Part shown: positions 1-13,310 of the stretch, in pieces
How the letters are laid out: every line of letters starts with the position of its first letter
Numbering within the stretch: position 1 is the stretch's first letter
Assembly: GCA_028023455.1 (NCBI GenBank)
Contig: JAQFVV010013088.1
Span: 1 to 64,000, forward strand
DNA from: Epiperipatus broadwayi
Taxonomy: Eukaryota > Onychophora > Udeonychophora > Euonychophora > Peripatidae
Reading direction: 5' to 3'
DNA: 64,000 nucleotides
Position numbers and translations under genes: made by a program
The notes under the pieces: model-generated
Database searches by the model: none
The model's input: only the letters and a program-made list of their open reading frames with translations
Told to the model about the DNA's origin: nothing

Positions 1-3000
1 GTAGATATATATATAGTATCCAATTATTTAAAAAATTTTTTTTTTTTCTTATATACATACAGAGATTTATATGTATAGATTTATTATTATGAATAAGCAG
101 TTTTGTGATTTATTATATAATTTTTTTTATTAAATATTAATATGTGTTAAATTTATTTAACTTTTCATTTTGTTAAAATAGAGTAAATACTAGAAAAGGA
201 AATTATGAACAAGATTGTTGATAGAGATAAAAAATGTACATGTGTGAAACAGATATCTGTACAAACACAAAGATGCTTTTACAATGATTCTGATGGCTAT
301 AGATTCCAGGTTTGTTGTTGTATCTGTGTCTTTAAGATTATTTTTACAAAAGAGGTGCTTTGATGTGATAACTATAGCGATCAATTTTAAGTCTATTGAT
401 ATTGACCTAATGCCAACCTGTAGTTTCTTGATTTTTTAAAGGATAAGATTTCCAGATGTTTTTTTTTTTTTTCTTTGGTTGAATTCATGATATAAATGAT
501 TGAAACAATTTTTAATCATAGTTAGTCTTAAATTTTTTTTAGAGAGATGATGAGTTATCATTAATTTTTTGGAGAGAGAGTCACCAAATTATTATATTAT
601 TTGAGACTGCACTATAGCCTGTCCTTTCCTTGTTATTATTCTTAAGCAGAAATGTGCTTCCGATTTTTTTAAAAGAGAGTGAACGCTAATTTTTTTTCAC
701 CTTTAAAGTTGAAAAAGAGCAAATGGAAATGCATTTATATAAGCAATTTGCAATATTAAAGAAGAGGAGAGAATGGAACAAGATTGATTTATTGTAGTTA
801 GCAATAATTATAGTAACAGATATTAACATATTTGGTTATGCATAATACTAGGCCTCTGCATTGCTAAACCATTTTTTTCTGCTTCCTGATTAATACAGAA
901 TGAGTCAAAATCGCTGATCTATCAAGTGAAGTCATGTATCCAGTAAATAACTAAATAAATGATAGATTTGAAGCCAACTCACACAAGCTATATGGAATGA
1001 AGCTTTGTTTCTAGTTCCTGGTTTATTAAAAGCTCATTACCTTTCTGAAGGAATGGGAGAAGAGGTAAAATAGGAGGAAAAGAAAATTTATAATGTTTCA
1101 AGTGAACCAAAACAGTTTAAACGCAAATTTCTTAGCGATTTACCTCAACTATCTAAAGTTACCAAGTTAATTATTTTTTTTAAAGTAGAGACAAGCAAAT
1201 CCACCCGCACCTACTTATTCAAAGTACGAATAATTTTTTTTTTAAATGGTAGAAGGAAGCCAATTAACAGTAGAATAATAATTAAATTGGAAGAAACAAG
1301 AAGTCAATTGATTCAGCATTATCTTAAAAGTATCGTAATAACTTTCTTTTGTTGTTGTTGTTGTGAGTTAAAGAAAAGAAATTCTAGCAATCTAACCAGG
1401 ACATTAATAAGAAGTAAAAAGTAGACGGGTAAATATGACCTTCTTTTTAACCGATCTTATTCTTTTACTTATTAAAAGTAAACTTTAATTTACTGGTCAA
1501 AGCAATTTTATTTTTTTTTTTGATACAGAAACATTAAAGACTTGTTTACTTGAAAGCTATTTGCAATATCTCACAATATAACAAACATAGTTTAAATCTT
1601 TAAACTTAAATTTTTCATTATTTTTTTTTTTGTTTTTATTATTATATTGTAATGTTATTGAAATGTTTTTTTAATTATAGCCTTCAAAGTTGTTAATGAT
1701 AATAATATAACCTATAGATAAAGAAGTAATTATAATGTTTTTTTGTGTTTTATTATCTTGTTGCATATTAAAGAGATTAAAATATCGTATTTTACTTTCT
1801 CTCGCCTATAAGGTTGCAAAAGAAAAGATATTTATATCTTAAATTTTTGTGTATCACATTTGTGTAATATATAACTTTTTATTGCAAATCGCATGAATGT
1901 ATCAACTGCTTTATCAAAAGCGCACATCAAAGAAGTAGGTTATATATGATTAGTTTAAGCTGGTAAAAAATTAAAAGTAGAGGCATTATACTTGAATGGA
2001 AAATGAAGTGACATATACCAGTTTCACCTGAAATTTATTTTGCGATAAGATGAGTAAGAAACGTCTTAAATAAGAGTATATTTATAGAATATATGCAGTT
2101 TTTTTCAATAATACGTTTAAGTACAAATAGCATTTTTTTTTTGAGAGTATCAAGGAAACAGTAAACAAACTATATGTTAGAGTTTATTCACATTATACTT
2201 ATATAAAGTTTTTGTATTGAATTTTTTGTATTGAATTAATATGGTAATAAGTTCTCATTTATTTAAATTTCTGATTTGACTTTAAAGAATAAAGAAAGAG
2301 TAGTGGTGTTAATAAAATATAATTATATATCTTAATTGGTTTGAAGTTGTTATTAAGAATATTGTGTTTTTTTTTTTTTGTCCTAATTCTATCATTTTAA
2401 TTCATCATCATTGCTTGTGAGGTTATTAAGTATTACCATTGTATATATTGATCAATCACTTGCAAATATTAAGGTCCTAGAAAATAATAGGTAAACTAGA
2501 ATGTTGATATTTTTGTTATTTAAGGATTATGCTTGAGAATAACCAAATTTTGATAATTATAGTTCAACATAGAAATTCAAATTGTATGGTAGTCCATGAA
2601 TTTAGATCATCTCTCATCAAAAGATAGGATATTATGTTATTAGTTAAAAATATTTCAAATATACTTTATATAAAAGTTATGATCGATATCAATCATCATT
2701 AATACAATTATAATCATTAAATTTAATGTTTAGCGTAATGAATATATTTTTAGTAAATAGGGTTTTATAGAAATTGAATATTATGAAAATAGATTCATGA
2801 TGATCAATCATCACCATTAGTATTATTAAATCCCAGTACGAAATAGGATAATTTTAATAGATGCCTATAAGTTTAGTAAAGATGAATTTATTGTTGTGAG
2901 TTTATTGATAAGCCATGGCTGGTATCATCATCACTATTATAATCATTATTATGATATCACCTATTATTATCATTATTATGATATTACTATCATCATCATC

Positions 3001-3921
3001 ATTATTACCTTCTATTGTGATAAATAATCCAGTTAAGTAATATCAATATCAATAATGGTCTTCACAGTTTGTTTGAAGCCATTAATAGGATTATACATGT
3101 CTGTTCATCAATATACTCCTAATGAGCTTTCAGCAATGTCTATAAGAATCTTGATCTATAGTATAAACTTTGGTAATATTGGATCTTGCAATTTTATCAA
3201 TATAGATAAAATGTAAGAATGTCATTTTTGTTCAATAGTCATCCAAGTCATGTGTAATAAATATGTACTGAATGAGTTTGAACTCAAGTACACTATAAAT
3301 AGATACTTATCTAGAGTTGAAAACAATCTAGTAGGGCTCCATGGAAAACACATGTACTTAGCTAAACTGAATAAAGAGTGATATCATCCCTTTCCAACTT
3401 CATAATATTAGTTTTATAAAATATATTTTATAAGGTGTCATGAATATCACTTGTATGTGCAATGACCATGAATGGTCTTATATATTTGGAAAGAAGAATA
3501 GGAAGGATTCTTGCTTAGAAGAACTCTAGTATTTCGGAGATAAGCATAAAGTACTCAGGAATCTACAGTGGGTACTTTATTCAGTTGCTATATTTTAATA
3601 TTATTTTTATTGATGATAGACACTAATCAGTATGTTTTATTTTGTCCAAATGACTGGTTCCAATATATAAATAAATACCAAGAATCTTTAATGCTGATAT
3701 TTTCAAGTGGCACAGTGATTCTATGAATTTCTTTATTCATGCTATGAGATGAATTTAATATAGTTACAATTGGTACAGATTGGATAGGCATATATCTAAT
3801 AATTAATAGCACCTTCCCTATCTAAACATTTATTAGTAGGCTACAAATGTGACATATTAGGAATTAGTTACAAATTATAGTTACACATACATATTATATA
3901 TAATTTATAAATATTGTTATA
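1..3921 (+). repeat. Giant 5' LTR of an LTR retroelement (missing first base)
   Basis: This block is a direct copy of 6583-10465. Both begin with GTAGATATATATA and run through the same landmarks in the same order, including T-rich tracts, an ATC/ATT-rich stretch near 2926-3005 and the end sequence ATTGTTAtA. The downstream copy starts TGTA and ends TACA, so the window opens one base inside this LTR. The two copies differ by many substitutions and short indels. I see no ORF of note. About 3.9 kb is very long for an LTR. The left target-site duplication lies outside the window. Confidence 0.85.
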
Positions 3922-4574
3922 AATGAGTATCACCAACTAGGGGTTTTGAATAAGCCAACATAATGGCTTGAAAGTACTCCCACATACATGAGATGGGTAG
4001 TATATAATGATGACAGATGTATAGTTTAAAAAAAAAAAAAAGAATATTTTTTTTTCTTGCGTAATTTTTTTTATTATTAGTGTATACAAATATTTTGTTC
4101 TGATGTTTAGATGATGATGATTACTGTTATTGCACTTTTGATGATGATAAATGAATACAGTCATTATAGAGCGCTTAGTTTCAATTTTGAAATATAATGA
4201 TATCACAACTTATAATGTGTGTAAGTTAATAACACTGTTTTTTTTTATATATTTTGCTTATCAATTAAAGGAAGACTAGAAATATTAATAGCCTTGGGTA
4301 AGTGGAATAATAATTTTGTTCATATTTGCAAAGTTTGTGTTATAGAAAATTCTATGATTTTGGAGGTAGGGATTTGTTGACATTGATTAGTTGGAGTTTG
4401 GTTGGTTAAAGTGTTACGGTTGTGGATGTGTGACGGATTGAGAATTTTGTAATTGCCTATTCTGAGAATGTGATGTATTCATGCCACTGGTGATTGATTT
4501 ATCTCATCCATTGCTCCAACCCAGACTAGGATATCAGTTGTTTTATCATGAAGAAGTTAACAGAGTCGTGCCAG

Positions 4575-4795
4575 TGATTTCGCCTCTAAGCACCGGTAAG
4601 AGAGCAAGGCTACACTTTTCTGATACATAATATTTTCGCCCTACGACTCCATAGAGAGAGCAAGGCAGCATTTTTGTTTTACTGGATATATAATTGTTGC
4701 CTCTAAGACTTTAAAAAGAAGCAAGGGCAGTATTTGACTAATTAAAGCCCCTAAGACTTGGAAGTAGCAGGGCAATGCAACAATGTTTGCAATAA
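4575..4795 (+). repeat. Degenerate tandem repeat, about four units of 50-60 bp
   Basis: Units start with GCC(T/C)CTAAG or GCCCTACGAC and include AGAGAGCAAGGC or a variant, seen near 4583, 4638, 4697 and 4747. They lie in the non-coding leader of the LTR element, between the 5' LTR and the ORF. The repeat could be a structured leader or packaging region, but only the repetition itself is visible. Confidence 0.55.
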
Positions 4796-5445
4796 ACTAT
4801 TATGGGTTGTAGTAGCTTAGAGTGATTGAATTGGGGGTGATCAATCTGAGTGTTCATGAGCATTGTGTGCTTTAAGTGCAAGTGATTGGAATTCTTTTGT
4901 CTATCTCATGATTGTGAATTGCTAATCATTCTTTTTGGCTGTCAATAACTGTCAGATCTCTAGAAGGATAGATGAGTTATAAATGACTTGAGACATGAAC
5001 TCTGTTATAAATCTAGCACATATGTTATATAAGTAATTTTTCTTTTTTGCTTAGTGTATTAAAAAGGGCATAGAGAGAGTTAAGTTTTATAAAAGCATGA
5101 AAAACTAGATAAATGATGGCATAAAAAGGACACACTAATACAGAGATAGCTTTTTCTTAAATAAATGTTTTAAATAGTAAATACTTTATCAATCATATAT
5201 AGGTAAAGGAAAAAGAGTGATGATGGAGGTTAAGTTAATTAAAGGCACTAAAGATATAGATAGATTGATGGGGAGAATTATGGCTGAGAAAGAGTGGTTG
5301 AAAATTTTAAGGTATATGAGGATAGATAAAGGTGTTTGACTCTGGATGTATAGGAAATCAGGGAGCAGAACAATAAATCAGAACAGAATAAATCAGAATA
5401 TACTAAATCAAACAGAAATAAGTAATATAAATATTTTATAAATTT

Positions 5446-6535
5446 ATGATGGAGCAAGAAAAGGAATTAACTATTGAGGGAATGGAAGTAGAGAAGCAAG
5501 GCTACCCAGAGTGGTTTCCCATGGTAATGGCATGTTTAGATCGGCAATCACAAATGATAAACCAAATGAGGTGAGAGATAAACCAGATGTTGGATCAGCA
5601 CTTCCAAACAATGCATGAGTCTATCAAAACACTGTCTCAGGGACTTGACAATAAGATGGATCAACCATCACCAGAAATGAATGATCAAGTAACTGATTTA
5701 GGTAAAGAAACTGATAATAAGATGACCAGTCCAGAACAAAAAATAGTGCCAGAGTTATGTGACTATAGTCAAGCCATATGAAAATGATGAGGTAGCTGCT
5801 GTTCAAGAACAATGTAATCCCAAAGAGAATATATACAGTGAGATACATAACCTAGAAATAAAGGTAGCCACTGTACAGGAACAAATTGACCTCAGGAAAG
5901 ATGTAGTCAGTAAAGCTAGTTTCTTAGAATTAAAGATAGCTGCTGATGTATATGCCCCAGTAAATGTAGCAGACAAGTTTGAGACATTGGGAGCTACCAA
6001 AAGGATAGCTGAAAGTTATCATAGAGAGGAGGAGAGCTATGGCTATAAAGTCTCCAATATGAGAATGGGAACAAACCAGTTAGGCAGACAATTTCCCACA
6101 AAACCTGGCAAACCAAACATAGGAATTCCTGGGAATATATATATGATAGTGGATGATGTGTACTCCCCAATGAGAGTGGCAGACCTATTGGATGCCCTGG
6201 GAGTTGCAGAAAGGAAAATGAAAGGTTATTCTAGGATGGAGGAGAGATATAGTTATAAGATCTCCACCATTAGGATTATAAACAACCAATTAGGCCGACA
6301 CTATCTCATGAAACCTAGTAAACCAAACATAGGTAGGTCTGGGAATGATTCCCATCAACAAATGCAAAATAGCGACCCGCAGAAGCATACATTAAAAAAG
6401 TTCTATAATATATATGAAGGGCCATTCATGCTCAAGGAAAGAAAAGGGGAAAATGCATTTGTACTAGAATCGTCAGAAGGAGTAAAAGGCACATATAATG
6501 TACGTAGCCTAAAACCAATGGCACTCATGACCTAA
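5446..6535 (+). pseudogene. Broken gag-like ORF joined to an integrase C-terminal tail
   Basis: A first frame starts at ATG 5446, meets a UGA at 5572-5574 and reads on to 5781. The coding sense then moves to the +1 frame, open 5759-6535 (258 residues), with a 23-base overlap. The second frame holds two 24-residue repeats (residues 12-35 and 36-59, V-A-x-V-Q-E-Q ... L-E-I/L-K), likely coiled coil. Two 70-residue repeats follow (about 62-126 and 132-196, V-Y-x-P ... N-Q-L-G-R ... K-P-N-I-G). The last part, residues 212-254 (F-Y-N-I-Y-E-G-P-F ... Y-N-V-R-S-L-K-P), matches the SH3-like C-terminal tail of Ty3/gypsy- or BEL-type integrases. All catalytic pol domains are absent. The fusion looks like an internal deletion, and the stop and frame change suggest decay. 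Confidence 0.7.
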
Positions 6536-6582
6536 GCAATTTTTTATATTCAAAATTTTTTTTTGTTTGGGGGTGAGGCAAA

Positions 6583-9500
6583 TGTAGATATATATATATA
6601 TATAGTATTCAATTATTTAAAAAAAATTTTTTTTTCTTTTATACATACAGAGATTTATATGTATAGATTTATTATTATGAATAAGCAGTTTTGTGATTTA
6701 TTATATAATTTTTTTTTTATTAAATAATATGTGTTAAATTTATTTAACTTTCATTTTGTTAAAATAGAGTAAATCAGAAAAGTGTAAAATAAGGCAATTA
6801 AGATTGTTAGATTAGGAGATAAAAAATGTACACGTGTGAAAGAATGAATACATCTGTACAAACACAAAGATGCTTTTACACGTATTCCTGAAGGCTATAG
6901 ATTCCAGGTTTGTTGTTATCTGTGTCTTAAGATTATTTTTACAAAAGAGGTGCTTTGATGTAGATAACGATAGCGATCAATTTTAAGTCTATTGATTGTG
7001 ACCGACATCAAACTTGTGAAGCTTTGATTTTTTTTTAAGATAAAGATTTCCAGATGTTTTTTTTTTCTTTGGTTGAAATTCGCGATATAAATGATTGAAA
7101 CAATTTTTTTAATCAGTTAGTCTTAAATTTTTTTAGAGAGATGATGAGTTAGTCATTAATTTTTTTTAGAGAGAGAGTCACTCAAATTATTATTATTATT
7201 TTGAGACTCAACTCAGTCGGTCCTTCCTTGTTATTATTCTTAAGCAGAAATGTAAGCTCTGATTTTTTTTTAAAAGAGAGTGAACGCTTTAATTTTTTTT
7301 TCTCACTCTTTGAAAGTTGAAAAAAAAAGAGCAAATGAAATGTGCGTTTATATAAAGCAATTTCCAGCAATATTAAAGAAGAGGAGAGAAATGGAACAAG
7401 ATTGAATTTATTAGAAGTTAGTAATAATTATATAAAAATGATATTAACATATTTGGTTATGCATAATACTATGCCTCTGCATTGCTAAACCATTTTTTTC
7501 TGCTTCCTGGTTAATACAGAATGAGTCAAAATCGCTGATCTGTCTATGAAGTCATGTATCCAGTAATAACCAACAAAATGATAGATTTTGAAGCCAACCA
7601 CACAAGCTATATGGAATGCTTTGTTTCTAGTTCCTGGCTTATTAAAAGCTCATTACCTTCGAATGAATGGAGAAGGAAATAGGAGGAAAAATTTATAACA
7701 GCCATGTAGAACCAAGTTTGAAACCATAAATCAAATTTTTGTTGATTTACCTCAATCATCTAAAGTGTCAACAGCAATTATTTTTTTAAAGGAGAGAGAC
7801 AAGCAAATCCACCGGTACCTACTTATTCAAAGTACTTATAATAACTTTTTTTTTAAATGGTAGAAGGAAGCCAATCAACAGTGAATAATAATGGAATTGA
7901 AGAAACAAGCAAGTCAATTGATTCAGCATTATCTTAAAAGTATCTGCAATAACTTTCTTTTTTTTGTTGTTGTTGTTGGTGAGCAAAGAAAAGCAGTCTG
8001 AAAATTCAAACTCAGGACATTAATAAGAAGTAAAAAGTAGACGGGTAAATATGAACTTTCTTTAACCGATTTTATTCTTTTACTTATTAAAAGTAAACCT
8101 TAATTTACTGGTCAAAGCAATTTTATTTTTTTGATACAGAAACATTAAAGACTTGTTTATCTATAGTTATTTGCAATATCTCACAACATAGCACAAACAT
8201 AGTTTAAATCTTTAAACTTAAATTTTTCATTATTTTTTTTTTTGTTTTTTTTTATTATATATTGTAATGTTGAAATGTTTTTTTTAATTGTTCTTCAGTT
8301 GTTAATGATAATGAGCAATCTATAGATATATGCATTTATAATGTTTTTTTATTTTTATTTTATCTTGTTGCATATTAAAAATTAATATATGTATTTTATT
8401 TTCTTTCGCTATAAGGTTGCAAAAGAAAAAGATATTTTTATATATGTAATTTATGGGTATACATTTTAAACATATATGTTAACATTACCGAATGCGTGAA
8501 TGTGTAACTGCTTATCCAAACACATCAAAGAATAGGTTATATATGATTAGTTTAAAATGGTAAATTGAAAAGTAGGGCATTACATTTGAATGGAAATGAA
8601 ATAACATATACAAGTTTCACCTGAAATTTATTTTATGATATGATGAGTAAGAAAAGTCTTAAATAAGCATTTATAGAATATGTATTTTTTTTCTAATATT
8701 GATTTAAGTCAGCTTATTTTGAGATATCAAGAAAAATGACAAACCTATATGTTAGATTTATTTGCTTATACTTATATAAATTTTTATATTAATTTTTGTA
8801 TTGAATTAATATGGTAATAAGCCATTTATTTAATTGTCGATTTGACTTTAAAGAAGGAAAGAAAGAGTAGTAGTGTTAATAAAATATAATTATATATCTT
8901 AATTGGTTTCCGAGTTATTATTAAGAATATTGTGTTTTTTTTTTTTTGTCTTAATTCTATCATTTTAATTCATCATCATTGCTCGCAGTTATTAAGTATT
9001 ACCATTCGTATATATTGAGCAATCACTTGCAAATATTAAGCGTCCGCAAAATAATAGGTAAACTAGAATGTTGATATTTAAGTATTTAAGGATTATGCTT
9101 GAGAATAACCAAATTTTGATAATTATAGTTCAACATAGAAAGCTAAAATTGTGTTGTGTCCATGAATTTAGATCATCCTCATCAAAGATGGATATCATGT
9201 TATTAGTTAAAAATGTTTCAAATAATACTATATAAAAGTTATGAGCGCCATCAATCATCATTAATAAATTATAATCATTAAATTTAATGTTTAGCGTAAT
9301 GAATATATTTTAGTAAATAGGGGTTTATAGAAAATTGAATATTATGCAAAGAGATTCATGATGATCAATCATCACCATTAGTATTATTAAATCCCAGTAT
9401 GAAATAGGATAATTTTAATAGATGCCTATAAGTTTATAAAGATGAATTTATTGTTGTGAGTTTATTGATAAGCCATGGCTGGTATCATCATCACTATTAT

Positions 9501-10465
9501 AATCATTATTATGATATCACTATTATTATCATTATTATGATATTATTATCATCATCATCATTATTACCTTTATTGTGATAAATAATCTAGTTAAATGGCC
9601 ATCAATATCAATAATGGTCTTCACATGCTTGTTTGGAAGCCATTAATAGGATTATACATGTCTGTTCATCAATATATGCTAATGAGCTAGCAATGTCTAT
9701 AAGAATCTTTGATCTATAGTATAAACTTTGGTAATATTGGGATCTTGTAATTTTATCAATATAGATAAAATGTAAGAATGTCATTTTTGTTCAATAGTCA
9801 TCCAAGTCATGTGTAATAAATATGTACTGAATGAGTTTGAACTCAAGTACACTATAAATAGATACTTATCTAGATTGAAAACAATCTAGTGGCGCTCATG
9901 GGAAAACACATGTACTTAGCTAAACTGAATAAAGAGTGATATCATCCCTTTCCAACTTCATAATATTAGTTTTATAAAATATATTTTTTATAAGTTGTCA
10001 TGAATAGCACCCATGTGTGCATATGACCATGAATGGTCTTATATATTTGGAAAGAAGAATAGGAAGGATTCTTTGTTAGAAGAACCTAGTATTGGAGATA
10101 AGCATAAGGCACTCCAGGAATCTCACAGTGGGTACTTTTATTCAGTTGCTATATTTAATATTATTTTTATTAGATGACAATGGCCAGTATGTTTTATTGT
10201 TCAAATGACTGCCCCAATATATAAATAAATACCAAGAATCTTTAATGCTGATATTTTCAAGTGGCACAGTGATTCTATAATTTCTTTATCTATGCTATGA
10301 TGAATTAATATAGTTACAAATGGTACAGATTGGATAGGCATATATCTAATAATTAATAATTTCCTTTATCTAAATATTTATTATGGTTACAAATGTGACA
10401 TATTAAAATAGTTACAAATTATAGTTACAAATACATATTATATATAATTTATAAATATTGTTACA
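6583..10465 (+). repeat. Giant 3' LTR (TGTA...TACA)
   Basis: It begins TGTAGATATA immediately after the polypurine-like stretch and ends GTTACA at 10465, giving the TG...CA ends and short inverted termini expected of an LTR. It repeats 1-3921 from end to end. It includes the same ATC/ATT-rich block near 9482-9565. The sequence after 10465 (ATATA...) differs from that after the 5' copy, which sets the boundary. Confidence 0.85.
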
Positions 10466-11640
10466 ATATATATGAAGGAGTGTCAAGTAGATACATGCAA
10501 AATTTAATCATTTTAAATTTTTTTATTAAATGTCAATTGAAATGTATTCATTGTATATTATAAAATGCACATCTGTGGAGAGGTATATACATGCATTTTA
10601 TGTAAACCCATTAAAAGATATTGTAAATCAATGTAATAACTTGAATTTTGTATTAATCATGTAAATCACAATATGATAGTTTTTTTAATTGTACATTATT
10701 CAAAATCAGAAGGCTTAATTGATATGTATATAGCCATATTCTAAAGATCATAACTTCATTTTTTTGTTATTGTTATTAATAAACTTGTATTTCATTGTTA
10801 AAATTATTCCAATGACTTAATTCTAAATGGTTTTAGATCTTATTTTGCATCATCTCTTGGTTATAATTCATTTAGAGCTTAGGTTTTCTAAGCTAGATTT
10901 GAGCATAATGATCTGATATATAAAAGGGGTTGTATATTAGTATTTATGGACATCCAGTGTTGATTTATTTTGATGATGCTATTCCATCATCATCATCATC
11001 CTGGTTGGTGCAAAGAAAAGGTTCTTTAAAGCCCATGCACATTTTATTTTAGTTTAGTCTTATTCTATATATTTTGCTTGACATACACATATGTGAAGCT
11101 ATATTATGAATTAATAATTGCTTAGTGCTTTTGGGAGTTTCATGTTCCCATATTTATAGCTTATACTGATTGTTGTAGTTATCTTTTTAATAAAGATATA
11201 TGCAAATGTATGCAAATAGCCTAGATGGCCCATTTTTCAAAATGGAGTAGCAGACATATTCCCTACTGATGGCATTGGGGTCATCTGCAATGACTTATGC
11301 TTCCTTAATCTTGGGTTTGGCATTATTGCATTCAGTGCACACCATTTCAGCTATAGAGGGTTCGAACATGGCCTGTGGATATGATGTTTGAAAAATATAA
11401 AGCTACCCTCAGATTTGATTCGAGCTCTGTTGTATAAATATCAGTGTTATGATACTCTGGTCACTAAAATATGCCCACTGCAGATGCTTTGGGGGCATGT
11501 GCTTTTGTAAATGGCCTAGGGGTTTTGGTCAGATGCAAATTTGTATTGAATTATTAATTAATCTGTTAGTGACTGGTGTCATATGAAAACTTAAATTAAA
11601 ATCTGTAGTAAGTGTTTTAATGAGTTTTTTTTTTATACCT
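10466..11640. other. AT-rich DNA without a recognised gene
   Basis: This stretch follows the 3' LTR. It has a short CATCATCATC stretch near 10988 and no ORF or domain I can name. It falls in or beyond the last intron of the minus-strand sushi gene. Confidence 0.5.
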
Positions 11641-11924
11641 AATGTAGGTATATACGGTAGCAGCATACATACATGGTTTATCCTCTTTGGCTGGGTTAGA
11701 TCTTAGTTTGTTATTGTTTAACTTTCCTGTTGATGGTTTCCTGTTTAAATCCAAGGTTCATCAGGTCTCCGAGATAGGACATTAAATTTTATTTTTTCTG
11801 TCTGATTAAAATTTGCAGAGATGATGGTTTCTAAACAAGAATGCTGCCAAACCTTCTAATTTATGTGTTCCTGGTGCTTTTGACTTCATGTGTGTGAAGC
11901 TGTATATTTCACATGTCTTGATGA

Positions 11925-12137
11925 TCATGCAGTAGTTGAGTTGTATTGAGTCTCTTTGTACCTGTATGTATAAGTATTTAACTTTTTGTTTTTCATCTTC
12001 CCCATCCCATTAAGTATTAATTTGGCCTGATCTTGGATGTCATCCTGAATACTTGTGATCACATTCTCAGGTGCAGCTATAAACACATCATCAACATAAT
12101 GTGTATATAATAATTTCAGTTTGTATTTGTTTTTCAT
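11925..12137 (-). pseudogene. Reverse-transcriptase palm fragment with a YVDD box
   Basis: The minus strand encodes about 70 residues, opening with L-L-Y-T-H-Y-V-D-D-V-F-I-A. Y-V-D-D is the catalytic box (motif C) of reverse transcriptases and is followed by a charged helix. Neither upstream nor downstream RT motifs stay open, although further coding-like pieces with stops continue down to about 11680. The family is uncertain: Penelope-like, DIRS-like and retrovirus-like RTs are all possible. A decayed element is the simplest reading. Confidence 0.5.
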
Positions 12138-13079
12138 AGTGGCTAAAATAAATGCTGGAAACGATTCTTATTAGAAATTAAGTTTGTAGTCAGCCATTAC
12201 ATTAATGGTACTAGCATGTTTTAATATCCCAGCTTTATTGTTTTTATGGTTGTATATTCAGATAGATTAGCACTTAAGTTGGCACATCCAAATCATGTGT
12301 AAATAATTGCCCCCAAGCTGACAAAGATTCGATAGTTAGCCTACTCTACAGTCGACCCATTTCAAACCCAGTCCCCAGATTGACTGATTTATTTTGATTT
12401 TTGGTCATTCATAATAAGGGATGATTTTTACTTTTTGATAATGCTGGTGGATTTATAATTATACTTATAGTTGCTCTAAAGGGTTAACTGGGCCGACCTC
12501 TCTGAGAAATCTCTTCAAATCTCATGCTTTGACAATATGTAACATTTCTTATATATTTGTAATATTGAACATTATTTTAATATTTCTTACTTTACTTTAT
12601 CTTACTACAACATCTATGAGTTGGAGAGCAAGTAGGCTCTTGAAAGCGCTAAGTTCTTTGATTTAATAGGTTTTTTTGTTTATTTTAATAAATTAAAATT
12701 TCACTTTTATATATATATACGTTCTGGCTTCATTACCTGTGCAGACAGCACACACACATATATATATATATATACTAGTTTAATATTATATCTTTATATT
12801 ATATAGATATTTTATACTTATGTAATTTATCTTATTATTTAAACTAATTTTATTTGAAATATATTTTTGACTTTCGGGGGGAGATAATCTTCCATCACCC
12901 CACCTTAACATCATCTTATTCCCCATCCCGTTATAATATCAAATTACAAACTTTGTTGATAGCTGTTTCTTATTATTTATTTACAATATTTATTCATGAG
13001 ATTCTTCACTGCAAACAGACTTATGAAAAAAACTTAACATACACATAAAAACTAGATATGGTTAAATCTACAATCTTAC
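12138..13079. other. AT-rich DNA with a CA/TA microsatellite
   Basis: The stretch holds a (CA)n(TA)n tract at about 12749-12774. No exon or named repeat is recognised. Confidence 0.5.
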
Positions 13080-13310
13080 TTTCTATTATGATTCCATAAG
13101 TACAAGTGCCTGTGACGCGAAGTTCTGGGTCTTTTGCTAAACAAATATTTTCATATATTCCAGGAAAAGAAAGTTCATCAATAGTACATTTAGCTTCAAC
13201 AGGTTTACCACCCTCTGTGTAAAATTTTGGCCACTTAATGGCAAGTGGGGCTTGAGAGTCTAATACATAAGTACGTCTAAAACATTCATCAGATTTTGGA
13301 ACAACAGCTT
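13080..13310 (-). CDS. Probable HYR (hyalin-repeat) exon of the sushi-domain gene
   Basis: This 231-bp exon has an AG acceptor (TATTGTAG) at 13312-13311 and a GTAAGA donor from 13079; both borders are phase 1. It encodes about 76 residues with four cysteines: E-C-F near the start, then A-K-C-T, N-I-C-L-A-K-D and G-T-C-T-Y-G. The order I-K-W-P ... S-F-P-G-I-Y ... A-K-D ... C-T-Y-G-I-I-I fits the HYR fold, an immunoglobulin-like extracellular module often found among CCP/sushi modules (for example in polydom/SVEP1-type proteins). A degenerate CCP is the alternative. It follows the 37.4-kb sushi exon in transcription order across a 24-kb intron. Its phase matches the other three exons, so I infer one gene. 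Confidence 0.7.

Larger units (their letters stand above)
3922..6582 (+). mobile_element. Internal region of the giant-LTR element (non-autonomous, LARD-like)
   Basis: This 2.66-kb stretch lies between the two LTRs. Its first half (3922-5445) is non-coding and AT-rich and includes a degenerate tandem repeat at about 4575-4795. Its second half carries a broken ORF with a gag-like N-terminal part and an integrase C-terminal tail. A G-rich stretch at 6569-6580 just before the 3' LTR fits a polypurine tract. I find no protease, reverse transcriptase, RNase H or integrase core, so the element would need enzymes from a partner. A primer-binding site is not obvious after the 5' LTR. Long LTRs with a short, mostly non-coding interior resemble the LARD class described in plants. 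Confidence 0.75.
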
